From UBA8752 sp040261275 (GTDB lineage: Bacteria; Bacteroidota; Bacteroidia; Flavobacteriales_D; Sanyastnellaceae), in the NCBI GenBank assembly GCA_040261275.1, contig JBDQOI010000038.1:1-21214 (forward strand): a stretch of DNA of 21,214 nucleotides. Direction: 5' to 3'. The translations under genes and the position numbers were made by a program. This document shows, piece by piece, positions 1 through 8,300 of the stretch. Numbering within the stretch: position 1 is the stretch's first letter; the number at the start of each line of letters is the position of its first letter. The notes beneath the pieces were generated by a model. That model ran no database searches. It was not told where the DNA came from and was given only the letters and a program-made list of their open reading frames with translations.

Positions 1-2573
1 ATCTGCACGTCGGTCGGGTCACCATTGATGGAGTACGTGATCTCATCGTCGCCGGCGAGCTGCTCGATGACGAAGCCGCCGGCGAGGTTGAACGTGCCGG
101 TGAACACGATGTCGGTGGCGGATTGCGCGTAGGTTCCGGTGCCCTTGTAGACCCCGACGTTACCGCCGGAGATGTCGGACGCGGAGACGCCCACGGACCC
201 GGCGATGCCCAGGATGTACTGGACGTTGCCGGAACCGGCGATGTCGTTCACCGTGGCGTTCGTGACGCCGGAGAGGCCGATGCCGTTGGAGCCGGTGTTG
301 TTGATGGTCAGGCCCGACAAGGCGGAGCCATCCGTGCCCGGCTGGACGTGGATGCCGAAGGTGGCGTAGCTGTTGGCCTCCAAAGTGAAGTCCTTGAGGG
401 TAGCGCCCGCAGTGACCTGAATGCTGTTGGCGCCGCCGAGGGCCGCCTCGCACGTCAGTACGGTGCCGGCCTCAGACTGTCCCTGCAAGGTCACGGCCTT
501 GTTCACGAGGATGGGCGTGGCGATGGCATGGCTGCCGTCGAGGATCTCGATCACGTTCCCCGCTGAGGCCGCGTCGATGGCGTCCTGTATGGTGGAGTGG
601 CCGGTGCCCAGCGTCGTGTTGGTGATGTCGGCGCAGGCGTCGCAGGTGTTCCAGCACACCACCGGTAGGGTGGTCGGTCCACTGATGTTGGTCACGCGGT
701 TCACGAATTCGGCGGGGGCGGTGGTGCAGGCCTCGTTTCCATTGAACTGCTCATCGCTCTCCCATCCGTTGATGGTGAACTTGTATTCCTGATCGCCGGC
801 AGGGAGGTTGAACGTACCCGTCCACAGTCCATTTCCTGCGTTCGTCATCGGATTGCAAGCGCCGCACCAACCGTTGTAAGTGCCGTTCGTGTATACGGTG
901 GCGCCATCGGCCAAACCGTAGTTGCTCATGTCGACCTGGAAGGTCACGGCGTAGAGGCAGGAGCCGTCGTCCGCTTGGGCGCTGCTGTCGTAATTCACCG
1001 CATTGCTGTCCATGCAACCGGGGGCGAGCAGACAGGCGGCACAGGTGTTCCAACACACAACAGAGAGGTCTTCCACGCCGTCTATGGTGAGGGCGCGGTT
1101 GGTGAAGCCGCCATTCGAAACCGTGCACGATCCGCCCGGCAGGAACTCTTCCTGTTGCGTCCATCCGTCCAGGGTGAACTTGTATTCAATCGTGCCGGCT
1201 GTCAGGGGAAGGGTCACTTCCCACACGCCGTCCTGGTCCGCATCCGCCAAGGGGTTGCATGTCCCGCACCAGCTGTTGAAGGTGCCGTTGATGAAGACGC
1301 CGCCATAGGATGCTCCCGTGAAATTGGCCATGTCCACGCGGAAGGTCACGTTGTAGGTGCACGTACCATCGTCCACGGTGGCCTCCGCGACATAGTTCGT
1401 GGCGTTGCTGTCCATACATCCGCTCACGGGAGCGCTCGTGTCCTCCCAGAAATAGATGTTGTCCAGGTAGACGTCATAGCCGGCACCATTGGCGGTGCCG
1501 TTGCCATTGAACTGGCCGTCGAACTTCATCTGGAACACATTGTCCCACGTCATGCCGGTGAAGGCCGACTTGGGCAGGTCCACACTGTTCCAGGAGCCGG
1601 GGGTGAGGGGGACATTGACCAGGAATTCAACTACACCTGATCCGCCGGCAGCATTGTTCACGGGGGTCACCTTCAACAGGCGGTCGGTTCCGGGAGCCAC
1701 CCACACGTCCACGTGGAGGTAGCCCATGGCAGAAGCGTCGGTGGTGGCCAGCTCTGTTCCCTGATAGTTTAAGTTGGAGTAGAGCATGACGAGGTTGCCG
1801 GTGCCCGGATCAAAATCCGTGGCCACCGTGCCGCTCTGGCCCCAACTGGGATTGTAGTTGGAAGCGATGTCCGTGTAGCTGTCGCTGAACACCGAAATCA
1901 CATTGGCGGCATCCACGGTGGGGGCCGCCGCATTGTCCGTCGGGGTGGCTGCCACGGGGTCGCCGCCGCCATCTCCGCCGCCACCGCTCGTGTCGGTGCC
2001 GTAGAAGTAGATGTTGTCCAGGTAGACGTCCCATCCGGTACCATTGGCCGAGCCGTCTCCATTGAACTGGCCGTCGAACTTCATCTGAATCACGTTGTCC
2101 CAAGTCATACCGGTGAAGTCGGACTTGGCGAGGTCCACACTGTTCCACGTGCCAGGCGTCAACGGCACATTCACGAGGAATTCGCTGGAACCGGAGCCGC
2201 CACTGTTGACCGGCGTCACCTTGAGCAGGCGATCGGTTCCGGGAGCGACCCAAACGTCGAGGTGCAGGTGGGTCTTGCCGGACAGGTCGGTGGTGGCCAA
2301 ATCCGTTCCCTGGTAGTTGAAATTGGAGTACAGCATGACCAGGTCGCCCGTACCCGGATCGAAGGCCGGGTTGACCGAACCGCTCTGACCCCACCCGGGA
2401 TTCAGATTGCTGGCGATGCTGGTGTAGGAGTCACCGTAGACGGACACCACTTCAGCGGCATCCGTGGTCGGTGTGGTGGCGTTGTCGGTCGGGGACTGGG
2501 CCAGAATGGGTGAGGCGAAAGAGGCGCAGACCAAGAAAGCGGCACACAATCCGATGGAAAACAGGTTCTTCAT
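1..2573 (-). CDS. Secreted multimodular protein with carbohydrate-binding-like modules and a beta-helix (3' part outside window)
   Basis: The frame is open from an ATG at 2573 to the left window edge without a stop: 857 codons, C-terminus missing. Residues 1-25 are a signal peptide (MKNLFSIGLC..., cleavage after ILA at 25). Residues 28-196 and 211-380 are two copies of a beta-sandwich module starting PTDNA and ending in D-V-Y-L-D-N-I-Y-F. This type is found as an accessory module in Bacteroidota glycoside hydrolases. A Gly/Asp linker (197-206) separates them. Residues 385-514 and 519-647 are two copies of a GCMDSNA..DDG(T/S)C motif followed by an E-set/CBM20-like sandwich (NGTFNSWCGTCNP, EYKFT.(D/N)GW). 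From about 655, STIQDAIDAASAGNVIEIL opens a pectate-lyase-like parallel beta-helix with N-N-T-G-S-N-G-I-like rungs. No catalytic site is visible. I infer a surface or secreted polysaccharide-binding protein, possibly a type IX secretion substrate; its C-terminal sorting domain would lie outside the window. Confidence 0.9.
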   Translation of the reverse strand, partial: MKNLFSIGLCAAFLVCASFASPILAQSPTDNATTPTTDAAEVVSVYGDSYTSIASNLNPGWGQSGSVNPAFDPGTGDLVMLYSNFNYQGTDLATTDLSGKTHLHLDVWVAPGTDRLLKVTPVNSGGSGSSEFLVNVPLTPGTWNSVDLAKSDFTGMTWDNVIQMKFDGQFNGDGSANGTGWDVYLDNIYFYGTDTSGGGGDGGGDPVAATPTDNAAAPTVDAANVISVFSDSYTDIASNYNPSWGQSGTVATDFDPGTGNLVMLYSNLNYQGTELATTDASAMGYLHVDVWVAPGTDRLLKVTPVNNAAGGSGVVEFLVNVPLTPGSWNSVDLPKSAFTGMTWDNVFQMKFDGQFNGNGTANGAGYDVYLDNIYFWEDTSAPVSGCMDSNATNYVAEATVDDGTCTYNVTFRVDMANFTGASYGGVFINGTFNSWCGTCNPLADADQDGVWEVTLPLTAGTIEYKFTLDGWTQQEEFLPGGSCTVSNGGFTNRALTIDGVEDLSVVCWNTCAACLLAPGCMDSNAVNYDSSAQADDGSCLYAVTFQVDMSNYGLADGATVYTNGTYNGWCGACNPMTNAGNGLWTGTFNLPAGDQEYKFTINGWESDEQFNGNEACTTAPAEFVNRVTNISGPTTLPVVCWNTCDACADITNTTLGTGHSTIQDAIDAASAGNVIEILDGSHAIATPILVNKAVTLQGQSEAGTVLTCEAALGGANSIQVTAGATLKDFTLEANSYATFGIHVQPGTDGSALSGLTINNTGSNGIGLSGVTNATVNDIAGSGNVQYILGIAGSVGVSASDISGGNVGVYKGTGTYAQSATDIVFTGTFNLAGGFVIEQLAGDDEITYSINGDPTDVQ
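633..1421 (-). repeat. Tandem DDGSC plus E-set modules (2 copies, offset 134 codons)
   Basis: Residues 385-514 and 519-647 repeat the same order of motifs: GCMDSNA.NY, DDG.C.Y.VTF.VDM, NGT(F/Y)N.WCG.CNP, an EYKFT...GW block, and a closing VVCWNTC.AC. Each copy is rich in paired cysteines, which suggests disulfide-stabilised extracellular modules. Similarity between copies is clear in protein but looser in DNA. Confidence 0.88.
1434..2492 (-). repeat. Tandem carbohydrate-binding-like modules (2 copies, offset 183 codons)
   Basis: Residues 28-196 and 211-380 of the leftmost gene align almost without gaps. Shared blocks include PTDNA, NP.WGQSG, LVMLYSN.NYQGT, WVAPGTDRLLKVTPVN, FLVNVPLTPG, MTWDNV.QMKFDGQFNG and DVYLDNIYF. 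The copies have diverged at synonymous sites and at scattered residues, so this is an established domain duplication rather than a very recent one. Confidence 0.9.
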
Positions 2574-2590
2574 GGCAAGATAATTCACTA

Positions 2591-2598
2591 TAAAGGTA
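2591..2598 (-). promoter_or_regulatory. Candidate -7 element of the leftmost gene
   Basis: On the minus strand the sequence TACCTTTA lies 17 nt before the ATG at 2573. It matches the Bacteroidota sigma-A -7 consensus TAnnTTTG at seven of eight positions. The upstream -33 TTTG is not clearly present; only a TTTC is seen at about the right distance. No Shine-Dalgarno sequence precedes the ATG, which is normal in this phylum. Confidence 0.3.
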
Positions 2599-2714
2599 GG
2601 GTGAGGTGGGGGTGAAAGGGTGTTTCGGGGACACTGTTTTGTAAGTGTGAAACGAACACTAAGTGGGCACGCTCTTCGGATTCTGGCGGGTGCATCAATT
2701 CAGTCCGGTTTTTG

Positions 2715-2722
2715 TAATTTCG
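2715..2722 (+). promoter_or_regulatory. Candidate -7 element of tRNA-Ser
   Basis: TAATTTCG lies 25 nt before the mature tRNA 5' end and matches TAnnTTTG except at one position. A small inverted repeat (CCGTC 2723-2727, GACGG 2735-2739) lies between it and the tRNA and would fall at or near the start of the precursor transcript. No good -33 box was seen. Confidence 0.3.
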
Positions 2723-2747
2723 CCGTCCGCTTTCGACGGGAAGGGGA

Positions 2748-2831
2748 GGAGAGGTGCCAGAGTGGTAATGGAGCAGATTGCTAATCTGTCAACGGGAAAC
2801 CGTTGCCGGGGTTCGAATCCCCGTCTCTCCG
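2748..2831 (+). tRNA. tRNA-Ser (anticodon GCU)
   Basis: The cloverleaf folds by eye. The acceptor stem is GGAGAGG/TCTCTCC with one G-T pair and discriminator G at 2831. The anticodon stem is GCAGA/TCTGT with loop TTGCTAA, giving anticodon GCT, which reads AGC and AGU. The long variable arm AACGG-GAAA-CCGTT is the class II hallmark of tRNA-Ser. The T arm is CGGGG-TTCGAAT-CCCCG. The 3' CCA is not encoded, so it must be added enzymatically. Confidence 0.96.
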
Positions 2832-2835
2832 CAAG

Positions 2836-2868
2836 AAAAGCCCGGCTTCAAGCCGGGCTTTTTCTTTT
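2836..2868 (+). terminator. Rho-independent terminator after tRNA-Ser
   Basis: An 11-bp stem (AAAAGCCCGGC 2836-2846, GCCGGGCTTTT 2852-2862) closes a TTCAA loop and runs into a T-rich tail, starting 5 nt after the tRNA. It isolates the tRNA from katG. Confidence 0.92.
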
Positions 2869-2937
2869 GGGGGATGGCCTGCAAAAATCGGGTCCTCGAT
2901 TGCCCGAGAGAACTTCCCATCACCGGCTCCTGTTTTC

Positions 2938-2945
2938 TACCTTCA
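2938..2945 (+). promoter_or_regulatory. Candidate -7 element of katG
   Basis: TACCTTCA fits TAnnTTTG at six of eight positions and lies 58 nt before the katG ATG, downstream of the tRNA-Ser terminator. No convincing -33 TTTG or OxyR/PerR-type operator could be recognised. Confidence 0.25.
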
Positions 2946-2948
2946 CAG

Positions 2949-2977
2949 CCCCTAACTCCCGCCATGCGGGTCAGGGG
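2949..2977 (+). promoter_or_regulatory. Two-step inverted repeat in the katG leader
   Basis: CCCCT (2949-2953) can pair with AGGGG (2973-2977), and inside it CCCGC (2958-2962) with GCGGG (2966-2970) around a CAT loop, separated by a small AACT/TC internal loop. The structure ends 26 nt before the katG start. It could stabilise the 5' end of the mRNA or serve as a binding site. There is no T tract, so it is not a standard terminator. Confidence 0.35.
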
Positions 2978-3003
2978 GAACCCTACGAGAACACAATGAC
3001 ACC

Positions 3004-5208
3004 ATGCAAGACCATATGAACGGAGACGTCGCGAAGTGCCCCTTCATGAACGGCGAGCTCAACCACGGTGCCGGAGGCGGCACCCGCAACACCGACTGGT
3101 GGCCCAATCAGCTTAACCTCAGCATCCTCCGCATGCACTCAGGCATGTCCGACCCCATGGGCGAGGACTTTGATTACGCCAAGGAGTTCCAATCCCTCGA
3201 CCTCGCTGCCGTCAAGCAGGACCTGACCGAATTGATGACCGACTCCAAGGAGTGGTGGCCCGCAGACTGGGGGCACTATGGTCCCTTCTTCATCCGTATG
3301 GCGTGGCACAGCGCCGGCACCTACCGGATCAGCGATGGCCGCGGGGGTGCCGGAGCCGGCATGCTCCGCTTTGCTCCGCTCAACAGTTGGCCGGACAACA
3401 CCAACCTCGACAAGGCGCGCCGCCTGTTGTGGCCCATCAAGCAGAAGTACGGCCAGAAGATTTCCTGGGCCGACCTCATGATCCTCACCGGCAACGTGGC
3501 CTTGGAGAGCATGGGCTTCAAGACGTTCGGATTTGCCGGAGGCCGCGCCGATGTGTGGGAGCCGGAAGAAGACGTCTACTGGGGTTCCGAGGCCGAGTGG
3601 TTGGCGGACAAGCGCTACAAGGGTGAGCGCGAGCTCGAGAACCCCCTCGCCGCCGTGCAGATGGGCCTCATCTACGTGAATCCGGAAGGCCCGAACGGCA
3701 ATCCCGATCCCCTCGCCGCCGCCCGCGACATCCGCGAGACCTTCGGCCGCATGGCCATGAACGACGAGGAGACCGTGGCGCTCATCGCCGGGGGTCACAC
3801 CTTCGGCAAGACGCACGGTGCGGCCGACCCCGGTGAGTTCGTGGGGGCTGAGCCGGCCGGAGCGACCATCGCCGAGCAGGGCACAGGTTGGAAGAACACC
3901 TTCAACACGGGTGCTGGACCCGACACCATCACCAGTGGCCTGGAAGGCATCTGGACCTCGACCCCGACGAAGTGGAGCAACAACTACTTCGAGAACCTCT
4001 TCGGATTCGAGTGGGAGATGAGCAAGAGTCCTGCGGGTGCCACCCAGTGGGTGCCCAAGGGGGGTGCCGCAGCAGATCTGGTGCCGGACGCCCACCACGA
4101 CGGCAAGCGCCACCAGCCGACCATGCTCACCACGGATTTGAGTATGCGGTTCGACCCGGCGTACGAGAAGATTTCACGCCGGTTCTATGAGAACCCGGAT
4201 GAGTTTGCCGACGCCTTTGCCCGCGCTTGGTACAAGCTGACCCACCGCGACATGGGGCCGCGCGAGCGCTACCTCGGTCCTGAAGTGCCGGCAGAGGTGC
4301 TGATCTGGCAGGACCCGGTTCCCGCTGTGGACCACGCCCTCATCGCCGCCGCCGATGCCGCCCAGCTGAAGGCCGACATTCTCGCCACCGGTTGCACGGT
4401 CGCCGAGCTGGCCTCCTCGGCCTGGGCTTCCGCGTCCACCTTCCGTGGCAGCGACAAGCGCGGCGGTGCCAATGGCGCCCGCATTTGCCTTGCTCCCCAG
4501 AAGTACTGGGAGGCCAACAATCCCGTGCAGCTCAGCAAGGTGATCGACGCCCTTTCCGGTGTTCGTGATGCCTTCAACGCCGCCGCTGGTGACAAGCAGG
4601 TGTCCATGGCCGACATGATCGTGCTCGGAGGCTGTGCTGCCGTGGAGGCTGCCGCCAAGGCTGCCGGTCACGACGTGACGGTGCCCTTCACGCCCGGCCG
4701 TACCGACGCCACCGCCGAGATGACCGACGTCGAGAGCTTCGCGGTGCTCGAGCCGCAAGCCGATGGTTTTCGCAACTACTTCCGCGGCGCCAAGGCCAAC
4801 GTCACCGCCGAGGAGGTGCTCGTCGACAAGGCACAATTGCTCACCCTGACTGCGCCCGAGATGACGGCCATCATGGGCGGCATGCGTGCCATGGGCGCCA
4901 ATTGGGACGGGTCCAAGCACGGTGTCTTCACCGACCGCCCGGGGGCACTGACCAACGATTACTTCGTGAACCTGCTCGACCTCGAGACGGAGTGGACCCC
5001 GCTCGACAGCGGTGAGCACGCCTTCGTGGGCAAGGACCGCAGCACGGGAGAGACCAAGTGGGTCGGTACCCGCGTGGACCTCATCCTCGGCTCCAACACC
5101 GAGCTCCGCGCCCTCGCGGAAGTCTATGGATGCGGCGACGGAGAGGCCCGTTTCGTGAGCGACTTCGTCGCAGCGTGGGATAAGGTCATGAACCTGGACC
5201 GCTTCTGA
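3004..5208 (+). CDS. katG: Catalase-peroxidase KatG
   Basis: This bifunctional haem enzyme degrades hydrogen peroxide by catalase and peroxidase reactions. The 734 residues match the usual length of the family, which has a haem-binding N-terminal half and a haem-free duplicated C-terminal half. The distal site is R98-M-A-W101-H102 (IRMAWHSAGTYR). The Met-Tyr-Trp crosslink needed for catalase activity is present as W101, Y224 (GLIYVNPEGP) and M250 (RMAMND). The proximal haem ligand is H265 in GGHTFGKTHG. All offsets agree with Mycobacterium tuberculosis KatG numbering to within 5-6 residues. The ATG at 3004 leads directly into the typical KCPFM start region; M5 (3016) is a less likely alternative. 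There is no signal peptide, so it is cytoplasmic. It is monocistronic, flanked by terminators on both sides. The gene looks intact and functional. Confidence 0.98.
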   Translation: MQDHMNGDVAKCPFMNGELNHGAGGGTRNTDWWPNQLNLSILRMHSGMSDPMGEDFDYAKEFQSLDLAAVKQDLTELMTDSKEWWPADWGHYGPFFIRMAWHSAGTYRISDGRGGAGAGMLRFAPLNSWPDNTNLDKARRLLWPIKQKYGQKISWADLMILTGNVALESMGFKTFGFAGGRADVWEPEEDVYWGSEAEWLADKRYKGERELENPLAAVQMGLIYVNPEGPNGNPDPLAAARDIRETFGRMAMNDEETVALIAGGHTFGKTHGAADPGEFVGAEPAGATIAEQGTGWKNTFNTGAGPDTITSGLEGIWTSTPTKWSNNYFENLFGFEWEMSKSPAGATQWVPKGGAAADLVPDAHHDGKRHQPTMLTTDLSMRFDPAYEKISRRFYENPDEFADAFARAWYKLTHRDMGPRERYLGPEVPAEVLIWQDPVPAVDHALIAAADAAQLKADILATGCTVAELASSAWASASTFRGSDKRGGANGARICLAPQKYWEANNPVQLSKVIDALSGVRDAFNAAAGDKQVSMADMIVLGGCAAVEAAAKAAGHDVTVPFTPGRTDATAEMTDVESFAVLEPQADGFRNYFRGAKANVTAEEVLVDKAQLLTLTAPEMTAIMGGMRAMGANWDGSKHGVFTDRPGALTNDYFVNLLDLETEWTPLDSGEHAFVGKDRSTGETKWVGTRVDLILGSNTELRALAEVYGCGDGEARFVSDFVAAWDKVMNLDRF

Positions 5209-5234
5209 TTTTCGGTTGTTGTTCAAAACCGTGG

Positions 5235-5261
5235 AAAAGGCCCGTTTCGGCGGGCCTTTTT
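5235..5261 (+). terminator. Rho-independent terminator after katG
   Basis: A 10-bp stem (AAAAGGCCCG 5235-5244, CGGGCCTTTT 5251-5260) with a TTTCGG loop and a T run lies 27 nt after the katG stop. It separates katG from the giant downstream gene. Confidence 0.92.
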
Positions 5262-5326
5262 CGTGCCCATAAATGCAACCTGTCTGGGACTTCCAACGTT
5301 AAATTGCCCAGTCCATTACGCCCTCC

Positions 5327-8300
5327 GTGCACCCGCCCTTTTGCTCCATAGCTTCGACCTCGATTCGCTCTTGGCACTTTCGCTTTGTGGCGTTCCTGCT
5401 TGGAATGGGTCTGTTCGCCGCACCAGTGCGGGCACAGCAGTACTGGATCGATGAAGAAGGGACGGTCACAGGGTGTGATTTCTACTTTTTGGATGACGGC
5501 GGCCCTTTTCAGGATGCGTCCAACAATGCGGACTTCACCATGACCTTTTGTCCGGATGTTCCGGGCGAAGACCTGACCTTTTCGTTCAATTCATTCAACC
5601 TGGATGCGGGCGCTTCACTCAACGTTTGGTTCGGAGATGCTGCGTTGGGCGCTCCTGATGCCAGCTACACAGGCACAGGTCTGCTGGGCGAGGACATCAA
5701 CAACTTGGCATCTGGCCCCAATCCCACGGGGTGCATCACTTGGCAATTCACTTCTGGACCTAACGGCGCAAGCAATTGGAATGCGTTGGGTTCCTGCAGC
5801 GTTCCCTGCGACCGCCCCGTGGCCAACGTCTTGGCCTCTTTGGCGGCGGGTCCACAACCGTCCCCAGTAGAGGCCTGTATTGGCGTGCCTGTCAGCTTCG
5901 ATGCCTCCGGCAGCACCCCGGCCGCCGGGGCCGCCATAGTTTCTTGGTTTTGGGACTTCGGCGACGGTGTCACCGGAGATTTAGGACCGACTCCGAATCA
6001 CACCTATACAGAATCGGGGGCATATCCGGTGCTCTTGACCGTTACCGACGAAAACGGATGCGCGAGTATCAACAGCATTGACACATACGTTTATGTGGCG
6101 GCGCCCATTTCGTTCGACCTGCCGTCCAACTCGATTTCGGCTTGTGAAGGCGGAGGCATCTTTCTGCAATTGGGTCCCGATGGGGTCAGCACAACGGCGG
6201 TTCAAAGCCCGCCCATCGCTGAATTTGGAGACGGTGTGGCCATTCCGCAGGTAGGGGATGCTGGGTCGTCCTTGACCTATAGCGGCTTCGCTCCGGGACA
6301 GACCATCACCTCTCCCGAGGACATTGCGGGAATAGCCGTTAACCTCGAGCATTCCTTCATCGCCGACTTGACCATTTCCATTGAGTGTCCCAACGGGAAT
6401 TCCATGGTCTTGCAGTCTTGGCCCGGGGGCAATGGGGGGTGTGTGGATGCCGGTGAAGTAGGCCCCGTCACCACAGACGACCCTCCTGTGCCCGGTGTCG
6501 GTTACGATTACACCTGGTCGTCTGCAGGAACGGATGATTGGCAGACCATAGCCGAATCGTTACTTCCGCCGGCCACAACGGGATGCGCCGCCGGAACGCC
6601 TCCTTTGCCCTCGGGCAATTACGCCATCACCGGCGATTGGAACGACCTCATCGGTTGTCCCATCAATGGAACGTGGACCCTGAACATTTCGGACAATGTG
6701 CAGGGCGACAACGGAACACTCTTTCTATGGGCCATCAACTTCAGCCCGGACATTTCTCCAGAACCGATTGATTTTGAAGCCACGGTGGGGTCCGAATGTG
6801 ACAGCAGTTTTTGGGCGCCCGCGGATCCATCATGGGGCTTTGTGACCACAGATATTCTCGGGGATTGCAACTACCTCGGAATCCAGACGTCGGATGAGGG
6901 CAGTTACGAATTCATCTACACCGCCATCGATGCATTCGGCTGTCAGGCCGATACGAGCGTCGTGGTCGATGTGGTCCCAACGGTCGATTACAATGTGTAC
7001 ACGGATCCCCTGAATCCAGGAGCGGGTGTTCCGGCTCAATGGTGTGCGGGCGTTCCCCTCATCCTTTCTGCAGCGCCCATCGGAGCCCCTCTTTTAGGAA
7101 CGGATTATTCATGGCAAGTAGACGGCGTGAGTGAGGGCGTTTCCGCGGCATTGGTTCCTTATTTCAATCTGGCCCCTGCGCCGGGGACCTATGACTATTA
7201 TTTCCAGGCTTCCGCTCCAGCACCTCCTGGGGTAACGGGGTTCTGCCAGTTTGAGTGGGAGCAAACCATCGAGGTGGTGGAAGGGCCCACAGCCGCCTTC
7301 AATGTCCCTGCGAGCTGCTCCAACCAAGCCACTACGGCGGTCGCAACTTCTACTTCCCCCACCGGTTCAGCCCTCACGCATGCCTGGACTGTAACGGCAA
7401 CGGATGGAACGACGACGGACTTTACCGGCGCGAATCCCAGTCTCGGTTTTTTGGCCCCGGGCGACTACACCCTGCTCCTTTCTTCAGAAGATGCAGCAGG
7501 TTGTATCGGAACGGAGACTTCTACATTCACTGTGTACGAAGCACCACCGCTGCCAGATTTCTCACTGGATCCTGCGTGTCAAGGCGAGGAGGTCGTGGTC
7601 AACGTCCTCAACGACTGGAGTGGTGCGAATCCGCAATGGGGTTTTGGGGGCGTCAACATTGCCACCGGTAATGTGGCCACCCTGCCGGCGGTGGTTTCGG
7701 CCAACGCGGGAAATCAGACGGTGTCCCTGACCTTGGAGCTGGATTACGGGGTGGTGACGTGCAATGCCCCACCCATGTTGGAGACGGTACAAATTCTGGC
7801 GCTGCCGCAGCCCAATTGGGACTTGCCGGGGAATGCTTGCGCAGGTCAGGACCTGGTGGTCAGCAGTGTGGCCACGGCAGGGGCGGGGCCCTTCACGGCG
7901 GAATGGACGGTCACCGATCCGGCGGGTTATGCGGCGGCAGGTTCCAACCCCCAGTGGTCCACGGCTACAGGCATACCCCTCACTGACAATGGAGGAGACC
8001 TGGGAACAACCGTGACCGCGGGCTCGGGTCTGCTAACCGTTGACCTTGTGCTGACGGCGGACTATCCGGGACAAGGGGTGGCATGCACATCCACTGCACA
8101 GGACAATGTCTTTGTATCCCCCCTTCCGGTGGTGGATTTTACCGGGAATACAGGCATTTGCTTTGGCGATGATTTGACCTTGGTGGAAGCGACCACCGCT
8201 CCCATCGGCACTTTCCTCTCGACCATTCAATGGACGGTGGACGATGGCACGGGAGAGGTCGCCTATGGAGGCGTCGGCACTTTGAGCCTGCCCGGTCCCG

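Noticed and set aside
2748..3003. tRNA-Ser as an integration (att) site of a genomic island
   Set aside because: No integrase, no displaced 3' tRNA fragment repeat and no change in gene style across the junction was seen in the window.
2663..3019. Open frame running through tRNA-Ser and its terminator
   Set aside because: It overlaps a well-folded tRNA and a terminator and has no protein similarity.
3139..5226. Long open frames antisense to katG (3139-4113 and 4174-5226)
   Set aside because: They lie opposite a clear katG gene, have His/Gly/Val-rich low-complexity products and no recognisable domain; GC-rich coding DNA often leaves such frames open.
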